Source: Rotaria sp. Silwood1 (taxonomy: Eukaryota; Rotifera; Eurotatoria; Philodinida; Philodinidae). Taken from it: 64,000 nt of DNA. This document shows positions 12,485 to 25,600 of the stretch, in pieces. How positions within the stretch are numbered: position 1 is the first letter of the stretch; the number at the start of each line of letters is the position of its first letter. Where the stretch lies: NCBI GenBank assembly GCA_905250075.1, contig CAJNOP010000108.1, forward strand, positions 62,001-126,000, given 5' to 3'. The notes below the pieces were generated by a model. That model saw nothing but the letters and a program-made list of their open reading frames with translations. It ran no database searches and was not told the DNA's origin. The translations under genes were made by a program, and so were the position numbers.

Positions 12485-12667
12485 ATGGAACGTGAAGATA
12501 TAACAAGACGTTACTCAATTGTGGGTAAATTAGCTCATTATACTTCAAAATTTAAAGTCGATGATGATGGACAATATCCAAGGGCACAATCACGTAGACA
12601 ATCTCAATTATTCTCAAGAATTGAACGACGCAGCTCAATTGTATACACATCATTTGGGTTTGTTTAA
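12485..12667 (+). CDS. Small open frame, unrecognised
   Basis: A 60-codon frame from the first ATG, hydrophilic and rich in Arg, Ser and Gln (ITRRYSIVGK, SRRQSQLFSRIERRSS). It lies 1.0 kb upstream of the androglobin start on the same strand. It has a more protein-like composition than the surrounding sequence, and RRYSIV and RRSSIV resemble basic phosphorylation sites. It could be a small gene, or a 5' exon of an unknown transcript. I tested joining it to the androglobin first exon and found no donor/acceptor pair that keeps frame and looks natural. No family is recognised. Confidence 0.25.
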   Translation: MEREDITRRYSIVGKLAHYTSKFKVDDDGQYPRAQSRRQSQLFSRIERRSSIVYTSFGFV

Positions 12668-12889
12668 TTTTTATTGTGAACTATAGAAAAATTCTAATAG
12701 AGATGCAAAGTTAAAACTTAAAATAATAAACACTTTTCTACGTAGTAACTACTTTCATGATTAATTCAAACGTTTTTCATATCATCTAAAACTTACTAGA
12801 ATCGATGGATATTTCCGGAAAAAGTTGGCCGATTTTATCAAAAACAAAAAAACTTTTTCTGAAATAGCAGATGATCGGAATAGTTTTAT

Positions 12890-13445
12890 ACGAGATGTTT
12901 GTTCACTTTTGACCCGCCAGAAAGTATTTTTCAATGAGTCTAAAGCTATGAGTTAGGATACTCTTTTCGAATATGAACTTAGGAATTTTGACTCAGTTTT
13001 TGTTCAAGAGTAGTGAAATAATCTTTAAAAAGTCAAAAAAAAATTTACTTCGGTTAGAAAATTTGCTCGTACATTGTTGTGATTTGAAATTAAAAATTAC
13101 GATTTTTATTTAAATATTAGCTTGTAGATCAGAAACTATCCTATAAAATGCGTACCTCAATTTTCATTTTTTTTGTAAATATTCATTTTCAAAACGTCGA
13201 CAACTGTTTTACGTTGAAACAAGCTCTTGAATGAAAGGTAAAACATAGTTGAATATCACATTTTGTAGAAAAGTGTCTGCTCAATAAAACCATCGACTTC
13301 GATAATTTTTTAGTAAGTTTAGAAAGGACATTATAGGGTCAACAAAAACTTGTTGGCTCATCATTAAAAATAAATTATCCTAACTCATTGCTTTTGCCAC
13401 ATCGGAAACATTTTCCAGCGAGTCAAAAGTGATCAAATATTTTGT
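12890..13445. repeat. Diverged foldback (inverted repeat) upstream of ADGB
   Basis: The sequence around 12900-12960 (TTCACTTTTGACCCGCCAGA ... ATGAGTTAGGATA) returns inverted at about 13372-13440 (TATCCTAACTCATTGC ... GCGAGTCAAAAGTGA). The arms are roughly 65 bp in their clearest part and diverged, with weaker pairing further in. The span between them codes for nothing. It resembles the foldback repeats inside ADGB and SMC5 introns. Confidence 0.55.
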
Positions 13446-13697
13446 TAAAAAATTTTCTCATTATTCGTTCATATTAAATTGATCTCAAGGGATTTCTTCT
13501 GTTAACCAGTGCCATCTATTTTTAGTATTAAAATTAAAATTAAATTGATCTTTGAGGTTTTCACCTTGTCACTTTCTTTGGAAATGGTAGCTCCATTTAA
13601 ACTATCGATTAAACAAGTTTTAATATTCTGAAAATAGAGTTTTTTTTTTGAATGCGATGATCTATTTCGTGTTTGAATAAAAGATAAAATAAAAGAA

Positions 13698-16600
13698 ATG
13701 AGCACTGCGACAGCATCAAAGACAGCCGGTGGAAGTGTCGCTCATACACGCGGTGATCAAGCATTAAGGTTCATTAGTTTTTGTTTTAATTTTATAATTC
13801 ATTTATGTTCTTTATAATTTAGACCAATAGAAAATAGAAAATCCCGTTTTTTACCCTTATGGCCAGAATGGAATGAAGCCGATGTTAATGCTGAATCATG
13901 GGATATTGGAAGTGTAAAAAAGAAAGATGCAGGAACAAGTAAAGCTCGTGTCGATGTAAAATCAGCTAGTTCAGCTGTAAGAAAATGAGATATAAACAAA
14001 GAATATCTATACATACAATAAGAATTAATATATTTTTTTCCTAGAGTACACATGGTTTTGAAGATCCTGAAGGTAAAATCGAACTTCCTCCAACACTTAA
14101 AGTCGATCAATGGAAAAGACCAATCGATTTTCTACCATCCGATAAAGTAAGAAAATGAAATCTATAAATTGAACGAATAATTAATTATAATAATAAATCT
14201 AATAGCCTCCAGTAGTTGTTGATTCTGATCTTGGCATGCAAAATTTTGATTTAGTCACACCAAATGAACATTTACATTATAGTGAAGTAAGTTCCTTTTT
14301 CTTTGTATGACAATCTTCTTTCATTTGTTTTTTAAATGTAGACCATGCGTAATATTATTGGTCAGATTACAGCATTATGGGATATTTGTCGACAAGAACG
14401 AAAAGCTAATGGAACACCAGAATATACAACTGAAACAAATCCAGCTGTTCTAAATGGAAGAACGTGGCGTCCTTGGGTTTGTTTTTCTTTATTTACTTAA
14501 AATATACTAATATCTTTCTACATTTTAAGGAACATATATATGCATTAAATAAAGTATCGAGACAACCATTTATTACTCCATACAATCCTGCAGGCAAATA
14601 TGTTGTTCGACTTTTCTTTTTGGTTTGTCTTATACAAATATTTAAAGATCTTTAAAAATACAATTAAACTTATTATTTATTTTAATAAAATAGGGTGCTT
14701 GGCGAAAGCTTATTATAGATGATACAATACCATTTGATTCTAAAAATCGATGTCTTTTACCACAAACATCATTACCATATGAACTTTGGCCTATGCTTTT
14801 ATCAAAAGCTTTGTTAAAAATAATTACTCTTGAGTAAAAAAATATTTTTACGGAAACATTTTTTTCCTATTCAATTTTTTTTTCTCAAATTATAGTTTTC
14901 GTTCATCAAGTACATATGTTGAATATAATGAAACAAGTATTATTCATGCACTTACTGGTTGGGTACCAGAACCTATTCCACTAAAGTACGTTTATGGTTA
15001 ACATACTATTAATATACAGTATTGACCAAAAGTTCTGATAACATTAAATAAGTACATAATAATAGAGAGATATCAGTCATTTTATTTTATTATCTTTTTG
15101 CAATAATCGCCATAAATATACAAAGTTTCATTCTTTCTAATGATTAGTCAACCGTTGCTTTTTGACTCTTCTGAAATATTATTAACTATCTTGAATATGG
15201 GGCTAAGTCCGATGAGAAGAATAGATGTAGCAAAATATTGGTACCTTCTTGTGTTGAATAATTAGTAACATTTCGATGAGTATGAGATCGAATATTGCCA
15301 TGAAGTGATTCTATACCTTTTGCACCTGATGAGTTTCTTTGTTTTTTTATTGCATTAACAACAGGCTCAAGACAATTTTTGAATATAATAGTCATGATCT
15401 GTAGTCTTGTCTTTATCTACACTATCTATAAGAATAAAGCCATTTAATTTAAATAATATAGAAAACCAAGTTTTGGGTTTCAATCTACTGCGAGAAGCAA
15501 TACTCGCTGATGATTCATTTTCATTGATTCAACTTGCATTATTTAACCAACGTTTTTCGAAAATGACTCTGAATTTTAATATAGTATCGATTGAATGCAT
15601 TATCCATTCTTCAAAATTTTTTAGTATGAATTCGATTATATCTGAAAGAGAATATCAGAACTAAGCCTGAATATTGTTTATTACATTCTACTATTTACTA
15701 GTATAACACATTTCATAATGTTAGTTGATATCTAAAATTGTTAGTAGCGTTATGAGAACTTTTGGTCAGATGTAATCACACGGTCATTTAGGCCTTATAT
15801 TTATACCATATGTACTAAGTGATATTAGTAAAAAAATGTAACATATGATCAGTCTTTGGATGCAGTTATTTGTTCAAAAACCTACAACTAAATCATATTG
15901 CTTGTCTGTGACTGTAAGAGAAATTCAATGTTTTCGAATTTCCATAGTTTTGTCTGTTTATCTCGATCTATGAAATGAATCCGAGTTAATTATATTTCGT
16001 CTAGTTTAGCATAAAAGAAGTTAAAATAACTTAAATGGAATTCATTTCACAGATCGAGATAAGTAGATCAAACTATGGAAATCGAAACGCATCTCATTTC
16101 TCATACAGTTATATACAAGTAGTGAAACATATATATTCACACTTGTAAACAAATTATTGTATCTAAAAATGGATCATATGCTATATTAATGATTAGTATC
16201 ATCTAGTATATGTGGTGTAATTAAAAGGCCTAATTGATCATGTACTAAGAATAAATTGAAAAAACTCTATGTTACCTTGTTTTTTGAACCATCTTGTATG
16301 AACATTATTTTATTTAAGATATACTCATGCTACAAAAGTATGGGAATTTCTTCGTTATGATCGTTCAAATAGAATTGTTAGTGAAGGTGATAGTGGAGTA
16401 AATAAAACAGAACAACAACCATCAAGTCCATTGCCAGTTTTTGGACCTGTACCATTATTTAAATGGCCTGATACAAAATCTGATTCATCTGAAGAATCAT
16501 CTCTATTACATGTGAATACCAAATGAAGTTCTTTCGTTTTTGTTTTATAATGCTTTCTCTTGATTTTTTTTTCCATTGAAAAGGATCAATTAGGTCATCA

Positions 16601-19600
16601 AGATGATACTGGAACAGAAATTCTGACCAAAAAATCTGATGAAAAAAGTGCCAAAAAAGCTGGTGCACCAGCTAGTTTAGCAGCAAAAGATGCTGGTGCA
16701 AAATCAGCAACAGGAAAAGAAACTCGAGCTGGTAATAATGAAAAACAAAATATATTTATTCAACATTAGAAAAAGAAAACATATTAATTTAGGTGGTGCA
16801 AATCCTGGTGCAAGTAAAGATGCTAAAAAACTAGGTGGTGTTGGTCGAGGAGGTACAGCAGATGACCCAGGAACTGTAGCTGAGGATCAGACAATACCTG
16901 AAGCACCCAAAATGATTGTATTTGCTACAATACCTCATTTAGAACCAACACGTATTAGTTCTTATGGTGAAACAGCAGATAGAAGTGAACGATTAAGACG
17001 TTATAATTTAAATGATACATTTTCAACATCAATGTTACTTACTTGTATTCGAGATCTTCCATTAGAACCTCCGCCACCACCTGAATATGTACCTGCATGG
17101 AAACTTATTCGACCAAAAAAAACAAAAGTCTTACCACATGCTGAACCAGTTGGTGAGACTATTCGTTAAACAAAAAAAATATTTTATGAAACATTGACAT
17201 TTGAACTTTTTTTTGTTTTTTTAAAGTTCCTCAAGAACCTAAACCTGATCGTTGGATTGAAATAGCTTCTCCTTATATTAATTATCCAACTGCAAGTGCT
17301 CTTAATATGTACGTAGATAGCTTTTATTTTTGTATCATTTTATTGCATATTTAACAACTAACACAGAAAACCAACGATCCGAATTCATCCAGTTGATAGT
17401 TGCTTCACGTAGGGTTTACTATGATTTGGTTAAAAGTTCTGCATATTCTGTAGTTGTTTGCTTTCTATTTGCTCTTATATGCTTTTGCTGTGCTTAAATT
17501 TGATTTCCTTTTTTTACTTATTTATTGATTTTTATATTCTTTTTAAAATGAATATTTTTTATTCGAATATCATTTTTATATATAAATGTATTCTATTAAT
17601 AGGAATGTAAATACACCAGCTCCTGGTGCAACATCACGTTTAAGTCATTCAGCAACACATTCAACTGTAGCTGATGTACCTGAAATAATCGAAGTAGATG
17701 AAGAAGGAGATATTGAAAGTGGTGAATCTAAACCTGATATCGATAATGACGTTGTTCAAGGTGATTTAAGTCCAAATTTAATTAAAAAAGATGAATCAAT
17801 GTCACCTAATAAAGAGGTTCGATTTTCATTGGCTTCTTTTCTTTTTTTTTTTTAATGTTCAGAATAAAAATTATTACTATCGTTTTATTTTTTTTAGTTA
17901 AATGCTATTGGTACACCAGAAACACCTGATGAATCTGTACGTGGTACAGGAAGTAAACTTAAACGTGAAAAATCAGCTGATAAAAGCAAAGTAAATTTAC
18001 TCGTTTTTTTTTTTAGTTTTAATTAATAAATATAAAATAATAATAATAATAATAGATAAATCGAAAATTAGCTGGTAGTAAATTGGATTTAGTTGGTACA
18101 AAATTACAATCAGATGCCGTATCTGTTAAAAGTCGAGGTTAAGAATTGATTATTCTTTTTTTTTTTTTCTTGAATAAAAGAAATTAATTTTGGAAATTGA
18201 TCAGGTGCTGAAAGTGAACACCATTATACACCATTGGATACTCATGGAACTGGAGATAATACAGAACATCAAGATTCTCAATCAAAAACAAATGATGTTA
18301 CTTCAAATCCACGTACAATTCAGCCAACTAAAAAATCTTATATAACACCAAAAATATGGATGGATTTTGAGGATTTTTGTTCATGTTTTACATCAATTGT
18401 TGTTTATCATAATCCTCGTGGTTATCAATATACACATAAGCATACAGAAATTAAGGTAAAATAAAACATTTTTTTTATGCCTTTCTTTTATTTATAATCA
18501 AGAAAACAAAAGAAAATAATCTTCATATATGTTTTTAGTTTCTTACATCTCAACAGGTAATTTTTGTATTCGAGCGACTAAAATGAATATTAATATGCTT
18601 ATCGCTTAAATATATATATATATTTATATATATTCATATTTAAAGCTGTTTGTCAATTTAACGATTTCATGTAAAAGTTTCTTTCTATACTGTAGAATTT
18701 CTACTTATATAAAAGTGTCACAAATTCACTAAAATTACGTTTTGATACAGAAAAGCTTTATTTACACCTATTTATATGACATCTAAGCACAGCTTTGCCA
18801 ACCTATAATACAGATTTGAATGCATCAATGCTTGTGAAATAGTGATACATATATATATGGATATGGGTAAAATAGTTTCATTTCTGATCTTAGTCAAACT
18901 GGGACAGGGATTAATATAAACAAGGCTAGTCTTATTCTTTGCTAGATTAGTAACAGCATCACAGGATGGAGAACCTTTTCAACTGCTTTCTTCGAATTTC
19001 AATGTTCTTCTTTTTTTGCCTATAAATACTTCATAGTGTTCGAATAAAAATTTTAAAAGGATATGAATTCGTATTGATATTTAGCAAAGCTATCGGATAT
19101 TTAATCTTTCTGCTTTTTGAACACCAGGTTTTCGGAAAACTCGTATTTTGGAATTTTGCTCTGAAATTATGTACATATGGAGAACTCAATAAGATTAACT
19201 TCTTTAAAAAAATTCAGAAGTTTTAAACAAAATCTCTTTGAGTTATGAGATTTTCAAAATATAGACCCTCTTTCACAGGTTATCTGTACAACATGCAGTT
19301 TTCGAAAATTTTGTATCTCGTCAAGACTTTCGTCAGAACTTGTGAAATATTTAATATGAGGCTTCTAGATAGTAGACATATTAAAAATTGACTAACTTAG
19401 TCAAATATCAATAGAACACCAAATCTTTTTAGGGCTTTTATCAGAATACTATATTGTATCTATAGACAGAAAAATGTTATTGACAAGAGTAGGTGCAGCT
19501 GAAGAGAGGTATCTTCGGAAGTTTCCTGAAAATTTTAAAAGTTATTGTTAAGGTTGCTCTCACATACAATCTGAGAAAGGCTCAGTCCTCTTTTTCCCAG

Positions 19601-22600
19601 GCTAAAACTCTTAGCGCCGCTGCTAACCTAGATATAAAATATCAAAAATTTTGTTTTCTTTTTTGTTAATCAGTAAACCAAATAGCTTCTATGATTTTTC
19701 TTGAAATGTAGTCTTTTTTATTTATCTAAGATCATTTTCGACAGGCTCTTGCTTAATAAAACAGATTAAATTGAAAAAAAGCTATTTCATAAATTTTATC
19801 TTCTTAAGATTTGATACTACAGAATATTACAAGGTAACAAAAAGCTAATTTCAACAATAGAACCCTTCCTATTTAACAATTAATTTCTACTAGAGAAATT
19901 TTCCTTCTGCCCTTTAAACATAATTGAATCAAACTGTGATATAACCTATTCTTTGTTTTTTTTTTCTGCAAAATAAATAGTTAGATTTACTTTTTTGTTT
20001 TAGCCAAATGTTGCTTCTGCAACAAAAGAAAAGAAAAAAGAACCAAGTCTACCTGTAACTCAACAATTACCAGTAAGTTACTTATGTCTCATATTCATTA
20101 AAATTTTTTTTTTTCTTTTTGTCATATAATTTATTAATAGAATTTACAAGATGATAAATCACCATTATATTTATTTATTGATAGTACACGTGAAAGATTA
20201 GATAAAAATATTGAATTAATTGTTAGTTTAACATCTTTATCTCGATGGCTTGATTCTGGTTCAACAGATGGTGCAAGTCCGTTGGGTTCAATGTTGCCAA
20301 CAACAACTGAAAAAGTTGGTCGCGGTGCAGGTGCATCAAATGATAAAGTATCTGCAGAAATTAGTCCAATAAGAGGTGCAGGAAGTAGACGTCGAACAAG
20401 TACTTTGGAAACACTTCCACAAACACCCGGTCCACATGTTAGCTTACAAGATAGCAGTATGGTTGAAAGTAACGAATCTTATATAAATCAAAAAAAAAAA
20501 AAAAGGAATTATTTTTCTATATCATCGATGAATAGTGTCACAAAAAGAAATAATACCACAACCAACTTCACTTATTGCTGAAATTTATTCTTGGAAATCA
20601 CTTTCAATGGGTCAACCTATTCTTCGTCTTCATACGACAACTATTAAAGCATCTTTTCTTACATTACCGCCAGGGTAAATTATTTCAAAATATTTATTTA
20701 TCATGAGAAGAAAAAAGAAACCAACAACTTTATTTTTTATTTAGACGTCATGTATTAAAATTTAGTGTTACATGTCCATTGGCTTGTCATCTTCAAATTA
20801 TGTCTGATACAAATGATTTTTTATTTGGTGATGAAGATCAATTATTATCTAAAATTGTTTCAGTACCAGTATGTTATACATTTGTAATTTACTTTCTTTT
20901 TTTTTAACTCTTTTTCTTTTTATCCATTTAAAGGAAGATGCAGAATTTATAGCACGTGCTGAAGAATTATTTCTTGCATTTGATGATGCTATACAAAATT
21001 TTAATAATCTAGATCAACAAGATGTTAAACTTAATGAATTATTTCGCTTATATTGTGAATATACATCACCATTATCGAATCTCACTGTTCAAACATGTTG
21101 GAATGCATTTAATCAAGCACTTTATTCAACTTTACGTACAATATGTAATGGATCTGGACAACCGCTTAGTGCAGAAACTCAATTTGCTTGGAGATGTTTT
21201 ACAAATGATCTGACAACACCAGATATAATGGGTGTGTATGAAGCAGGACGACCTAGTAAACCTATACATTGTTTAATTGTCAATATTATCGTATTAATAT
21301 TTTTATTTGAGGTACTTCAGGTGCAAGTCGTAATTCAGCACGAGCTGGTAATGCACCAGGTGCAGGTGGAACTGGTGCTGCAACAACAGGAGCAGCAGCT
21401 ACAGGTAAAAAAGGTGGCGGAGGAAAAGATAAAGGCTCAGATGATAAAGCTGCCACCAAACAACAATCACAATTAAGCACTTCATTATCTACAGCTGAAC
21501 TTCAAGGTAAGTTTTTCATCCACTGATGTATATATATAGTTCTGGTCAAAAATATTAAACCGACGTACATTTTGACTTGTTTATTTGATAATAAACATTT
21601 GACTGAAATTCAAATACTGTAATCTCTTAATAGGCAATATTCTTTAGAATTTTCAAGTGTTCACTATAAGGAGATTAGATCTTTTCTAAAAAACAAACGC
21701 TTTGACAAGGAACATACTCGTTTTCTAAATGTTTGAAAAGTATTAGTGAATAAAATTATTAGTTGCTGCTCATGATTAATTCTCTTTTTTCATGCATTTT
21801 TTTTTTCTTGAAAAATTAACAATTGTTAAAGTACAGTAAAAATGTCTCTATTGTGAATACTATTGGATCATCGTATTTCTTCTGATCTTCCCTTAGAAAG
21901 TTATAACCATCATAAAGAGAAATCCATTATAGTATTACTTAAATAACAAAAGCGCTTGTTTCCTCTTCTTCGTAATGCTGATAACTTTTTAAAGAAAAGT
22001 CGTATAACACAGAGATGGACAAAATCGCACCGCGCCTCCCCGCGCTTCCCCGCGCCACTGCTCGCGCCTAGGCGCTACGCACATCTCTCTTTCTCTTTGC
22101 TCTACCAATCAGTTTCTCAAACTCCACCGAGTACCGGGATGCTCTAAGCATGCGCTCATCGAAGCTCAGACTAGTGTAGCGTAGGTGTGAGCAACGGCGC
22201 GGGGAGGCGCGGTGCGATTTTGTCCATCTCTGGTATAACATACGGCGACTACTTTTATACAAAACTTTATGTTCTTCAAGATGGTAGGCTTAAAAAAAAA
22301 CTAATTTTCACATAGTCTTCTGGAATCTGAAAATTATTCTGTTTGATTTCTGATCAACCTTCTTCCGATGATTCATATACGGAATTTCATTATGAAATAC
22401 ATTTGATAGAAAACTTTATTGACTATTATTCGAATTTGAGATTAAATACTTAGCATCATAGAAAAAAAATATACATTAATTTTATATTTGAAATTTTAGA
22501 AGAATCAATACCTGACTGGCTCAATCATGATTTAACATCAAATGAAATAGAATGTATTATAAATATTCAAAAAGTTGCTCGAGGCTTTTTACAACGACGT

Positions 22601-25600
22601 ATATTACTTGCTCGTACACCTGGTACAGAAAAAAATTTACTTACACAACGAGCATTACAATCAACAATGGCTATACTTAAAGCTGATGTAACGAAATCAG
22701 CTTTACTTCTTTTTAGGTAGATTTTTGTATTTTAATTCAAAATTAAATTTATATTTTGTTTTTTTGTAAAAAGAAATCTAATGGTAAGCAAACCACAATT
22801 AATACAATGTTTTCAATTTCGTAATGATGATTGGAATATGGTTTCATATCGAGATTATCTTGGACAATATTCAGAACAACCAGCAAATACTTGGTTTACT
22901 CTATTTCGGTATATTATACGATTACTTTTACATAAAAAGAAGATTTCCTGTTTTTTTTTTTTTTTTTTCTTCTAGAGAAATTTTTTATGTTATTGAAGAA
23001 GGTTTTATTTCTGGTAAATTTCTTGCTCATGTACAAAATTCATTATTACGTGTTATTAATAATGATACATATGAAGAAATGACACTTATCTTTAATCGAT
23101 TAGCACCATCAATATTTACAAAAAATAAAGTAAAATTAAATATTTTATTAACAAAAAAAAAATTTGTTTTGTTTTTATATTAATTCATAGTTGGGTTATA
23201 CATTTTTTGCTGAAGGAATATCACTTGATCAACCAATAACAAGTGGTCGTTTTCGTCTACGTCTATTAACATCTTATACACATTTACCTGAACCACGTGT
23301 TGAACAAATAACATCATCATTTATAACAAAAGAAATTAAAGATTATTATGTTCCAAATAAACAACAAACTATATGCAGGTAAAATGTTTTTTTTTTGTTT
23401 TTTTTTAGAAAAGAAATAAACTAAAATAAAAAATTCTTAAAGATATCGTGTAACTATTGCTGATGATGTTAATCAAACTGGTCGTAATTTTCATTTGGCT
23501 AGTATTCAATTTAGTACATCAAAATCTGATGTTTTAATACGTTTAACTGTATTAAATAATAATGATGAAGTTGTTAGTGTTGAAGGCAAAGGCAGTGTTG
23601 TTTTACCAGCATTTTTATTTATGAGAGATGTTACCAATGTAGCAAGTAGTGTCGTGCAGGCACCACCAACTCAACCATTGTCAAGACCACAATCAAAAAC
23701 AGGAGGTTATTTGATCATATGAATATCAATATTAGAGATATTATTTTTTTTTGTTTTTCTTCTTTTAAAGGAGCAATTAAAAAAGATTCTACTAAGGGTG
23801 CTGGTGGTACTACACATCGAGGAAGTGTTGTTGAACCATCAACTATAGGTAGTGCTCGATCGGATAAAGATAAAAGTGGAAGTGACAAGAGAAGTGTAAG
23901 TTAAGATAATTATATTTATTCAATAGATATAAATATTTTGTTTTACATTCATCTTCATTTAGTTAATGCATAGAAAAAAAAATTTTCTAGTGAATGAATT
24001 TATTGTTTTTTTATTTTGTTATTTTGCAATAATTTTATTTCCTGCATGCTATAAAATCCCTTCCATTCTCACAGATGAATCTTTTTGTCTTTGTTTTCAT
24101 TTGAATAATATCCTATTGTTATATTTTTAGAGATCAAGTAGTCGAACAGGCATTTTGACAGATGAAGAAGAAAAAGTAATAATATAAATAATTTTTTTTC
24201 AATCTATATCACACCGTCTAATCTAATATTCGAGTTTGAACTATTCCAAACTTGGATCGAGCAAAAATCATTTTCGAATTTAAATAGTTATAAAAAAAAC
24301 AAAAACTTCTCATGGAGTTTCTATTTATACGTAAAACCACTTCAAACTTGTTCAATCTAACTTTGACTTTTGAACCGAGTATTATAACAGTAAATATCAT
24401 CAATTTGTTGTTGCTCGTAAATCAAAAGTTCTGAATCCAATAACGATTTCAGGGATAAAAATGAGTTTTAATCTCAAAGTTTTGTTCAATCCCAGTTTCA
24501 ACTAATGTAGACTCGGATCTTAGATTGGACACTGATTGATATACATAGTAGCGAACAACAGTTTAGAGTAATTGTATTTTTAAGTTTTCTATTTGATGAT
24601 CATAGCTAGCAAGAATCTGACAAAACAAACATTTGTGTAGCTGAATTGATTTTCCATTAGGATTGGTAGACCCGAAGACTTCATCAAAACTGTTCGAATG
24701 AAAGTCTGCGAAAAATCAAGAACTTAAAAGCCACCTTGCTAACTTCCATTTGATGATTTAGAGAGATGACTTTATATTATTTAAAGAAAGTTCAAGAAGC
24801 ATTTTTCTCTATTTTTTTTTTTTTTTATTGAAAATTGCAATGTTTATATCATGTTTAATACTTTGGAAACTTCTATAATTTTAATGCAATCCAATGAAGG
24901 AAGATTATCGAGAGATCGGAGTTGTATTATTTGATCCTAAAAGCTTCAAATGGAAACTAGAAAGCTGTCTTGGAAAGTTTCGATTTTGCATAGACTTTCA
25001 TCCAAGTAGTTTTGTTGGAGCTCCCTGATCTGCCAATTCTGACAGAGAATTCTTTTCATTACACAAATGTTTCTTCATACTCTTGCTAGTAATTACCCTC
25101 ACGAAAAAAAACCTTAAAAATACAGCTGGTTCAAACTTATGTCTCTTTTTATATATATATCTAATGTAATAATTTGTTTAGTTTCATAAATATGTTATTC
25201 AAGCAACAGTTCTTCGTAAAACATGGCCATTGACACCAACTCAATGGCAATTTGTTGAACAATTAAAAGAACAAGAAAAGAATGAATTAAAAAGTAATAA
25301 GATTATTTCTTTTGTTTTCTGTTTCTAATAGTTTTATTGATCTGTTTGAACATAGTTTTTAATCGACAACCATCAGCAACAAAAGCGGATGGAACCACAG
25401 CAGGTGGAGCAGGTGCAGGTGGTAAACGAGCTGGACAAGCAAATACAAGTACAGCAGCCACAGCTGGAAAAGGAAAAGGTGCTGCAGCTGGTGGTGGTAC
25501 AGGTAAAACTGGCACGACAACATCAGGTCGACCGGGTACAGGTAAAGCAAGTGCAGAAAAAACAATCGATACAAGCAAACCTCATTGGATATTACGTGTA

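Noticed and set aside
15407-15664. 85-codon + strand frame inside the mariner remnant
   Set aside because: It is antisense to the decayed transposase and shows no motif of its own.
18234-18464. Reading 18205-18455 as a separate small gene
   Set aside because: It splices in frame on both sides and contains the LEDFC block of androglobin.
22068-22262. Open frames on both strands in a GC-rich patch (21956-22147 + and 22068-22262 -)
   Set aside because: They are produced by the perfect inverted ends of the hAT-type MITE; the two frames share mirrored residues and have no domain.
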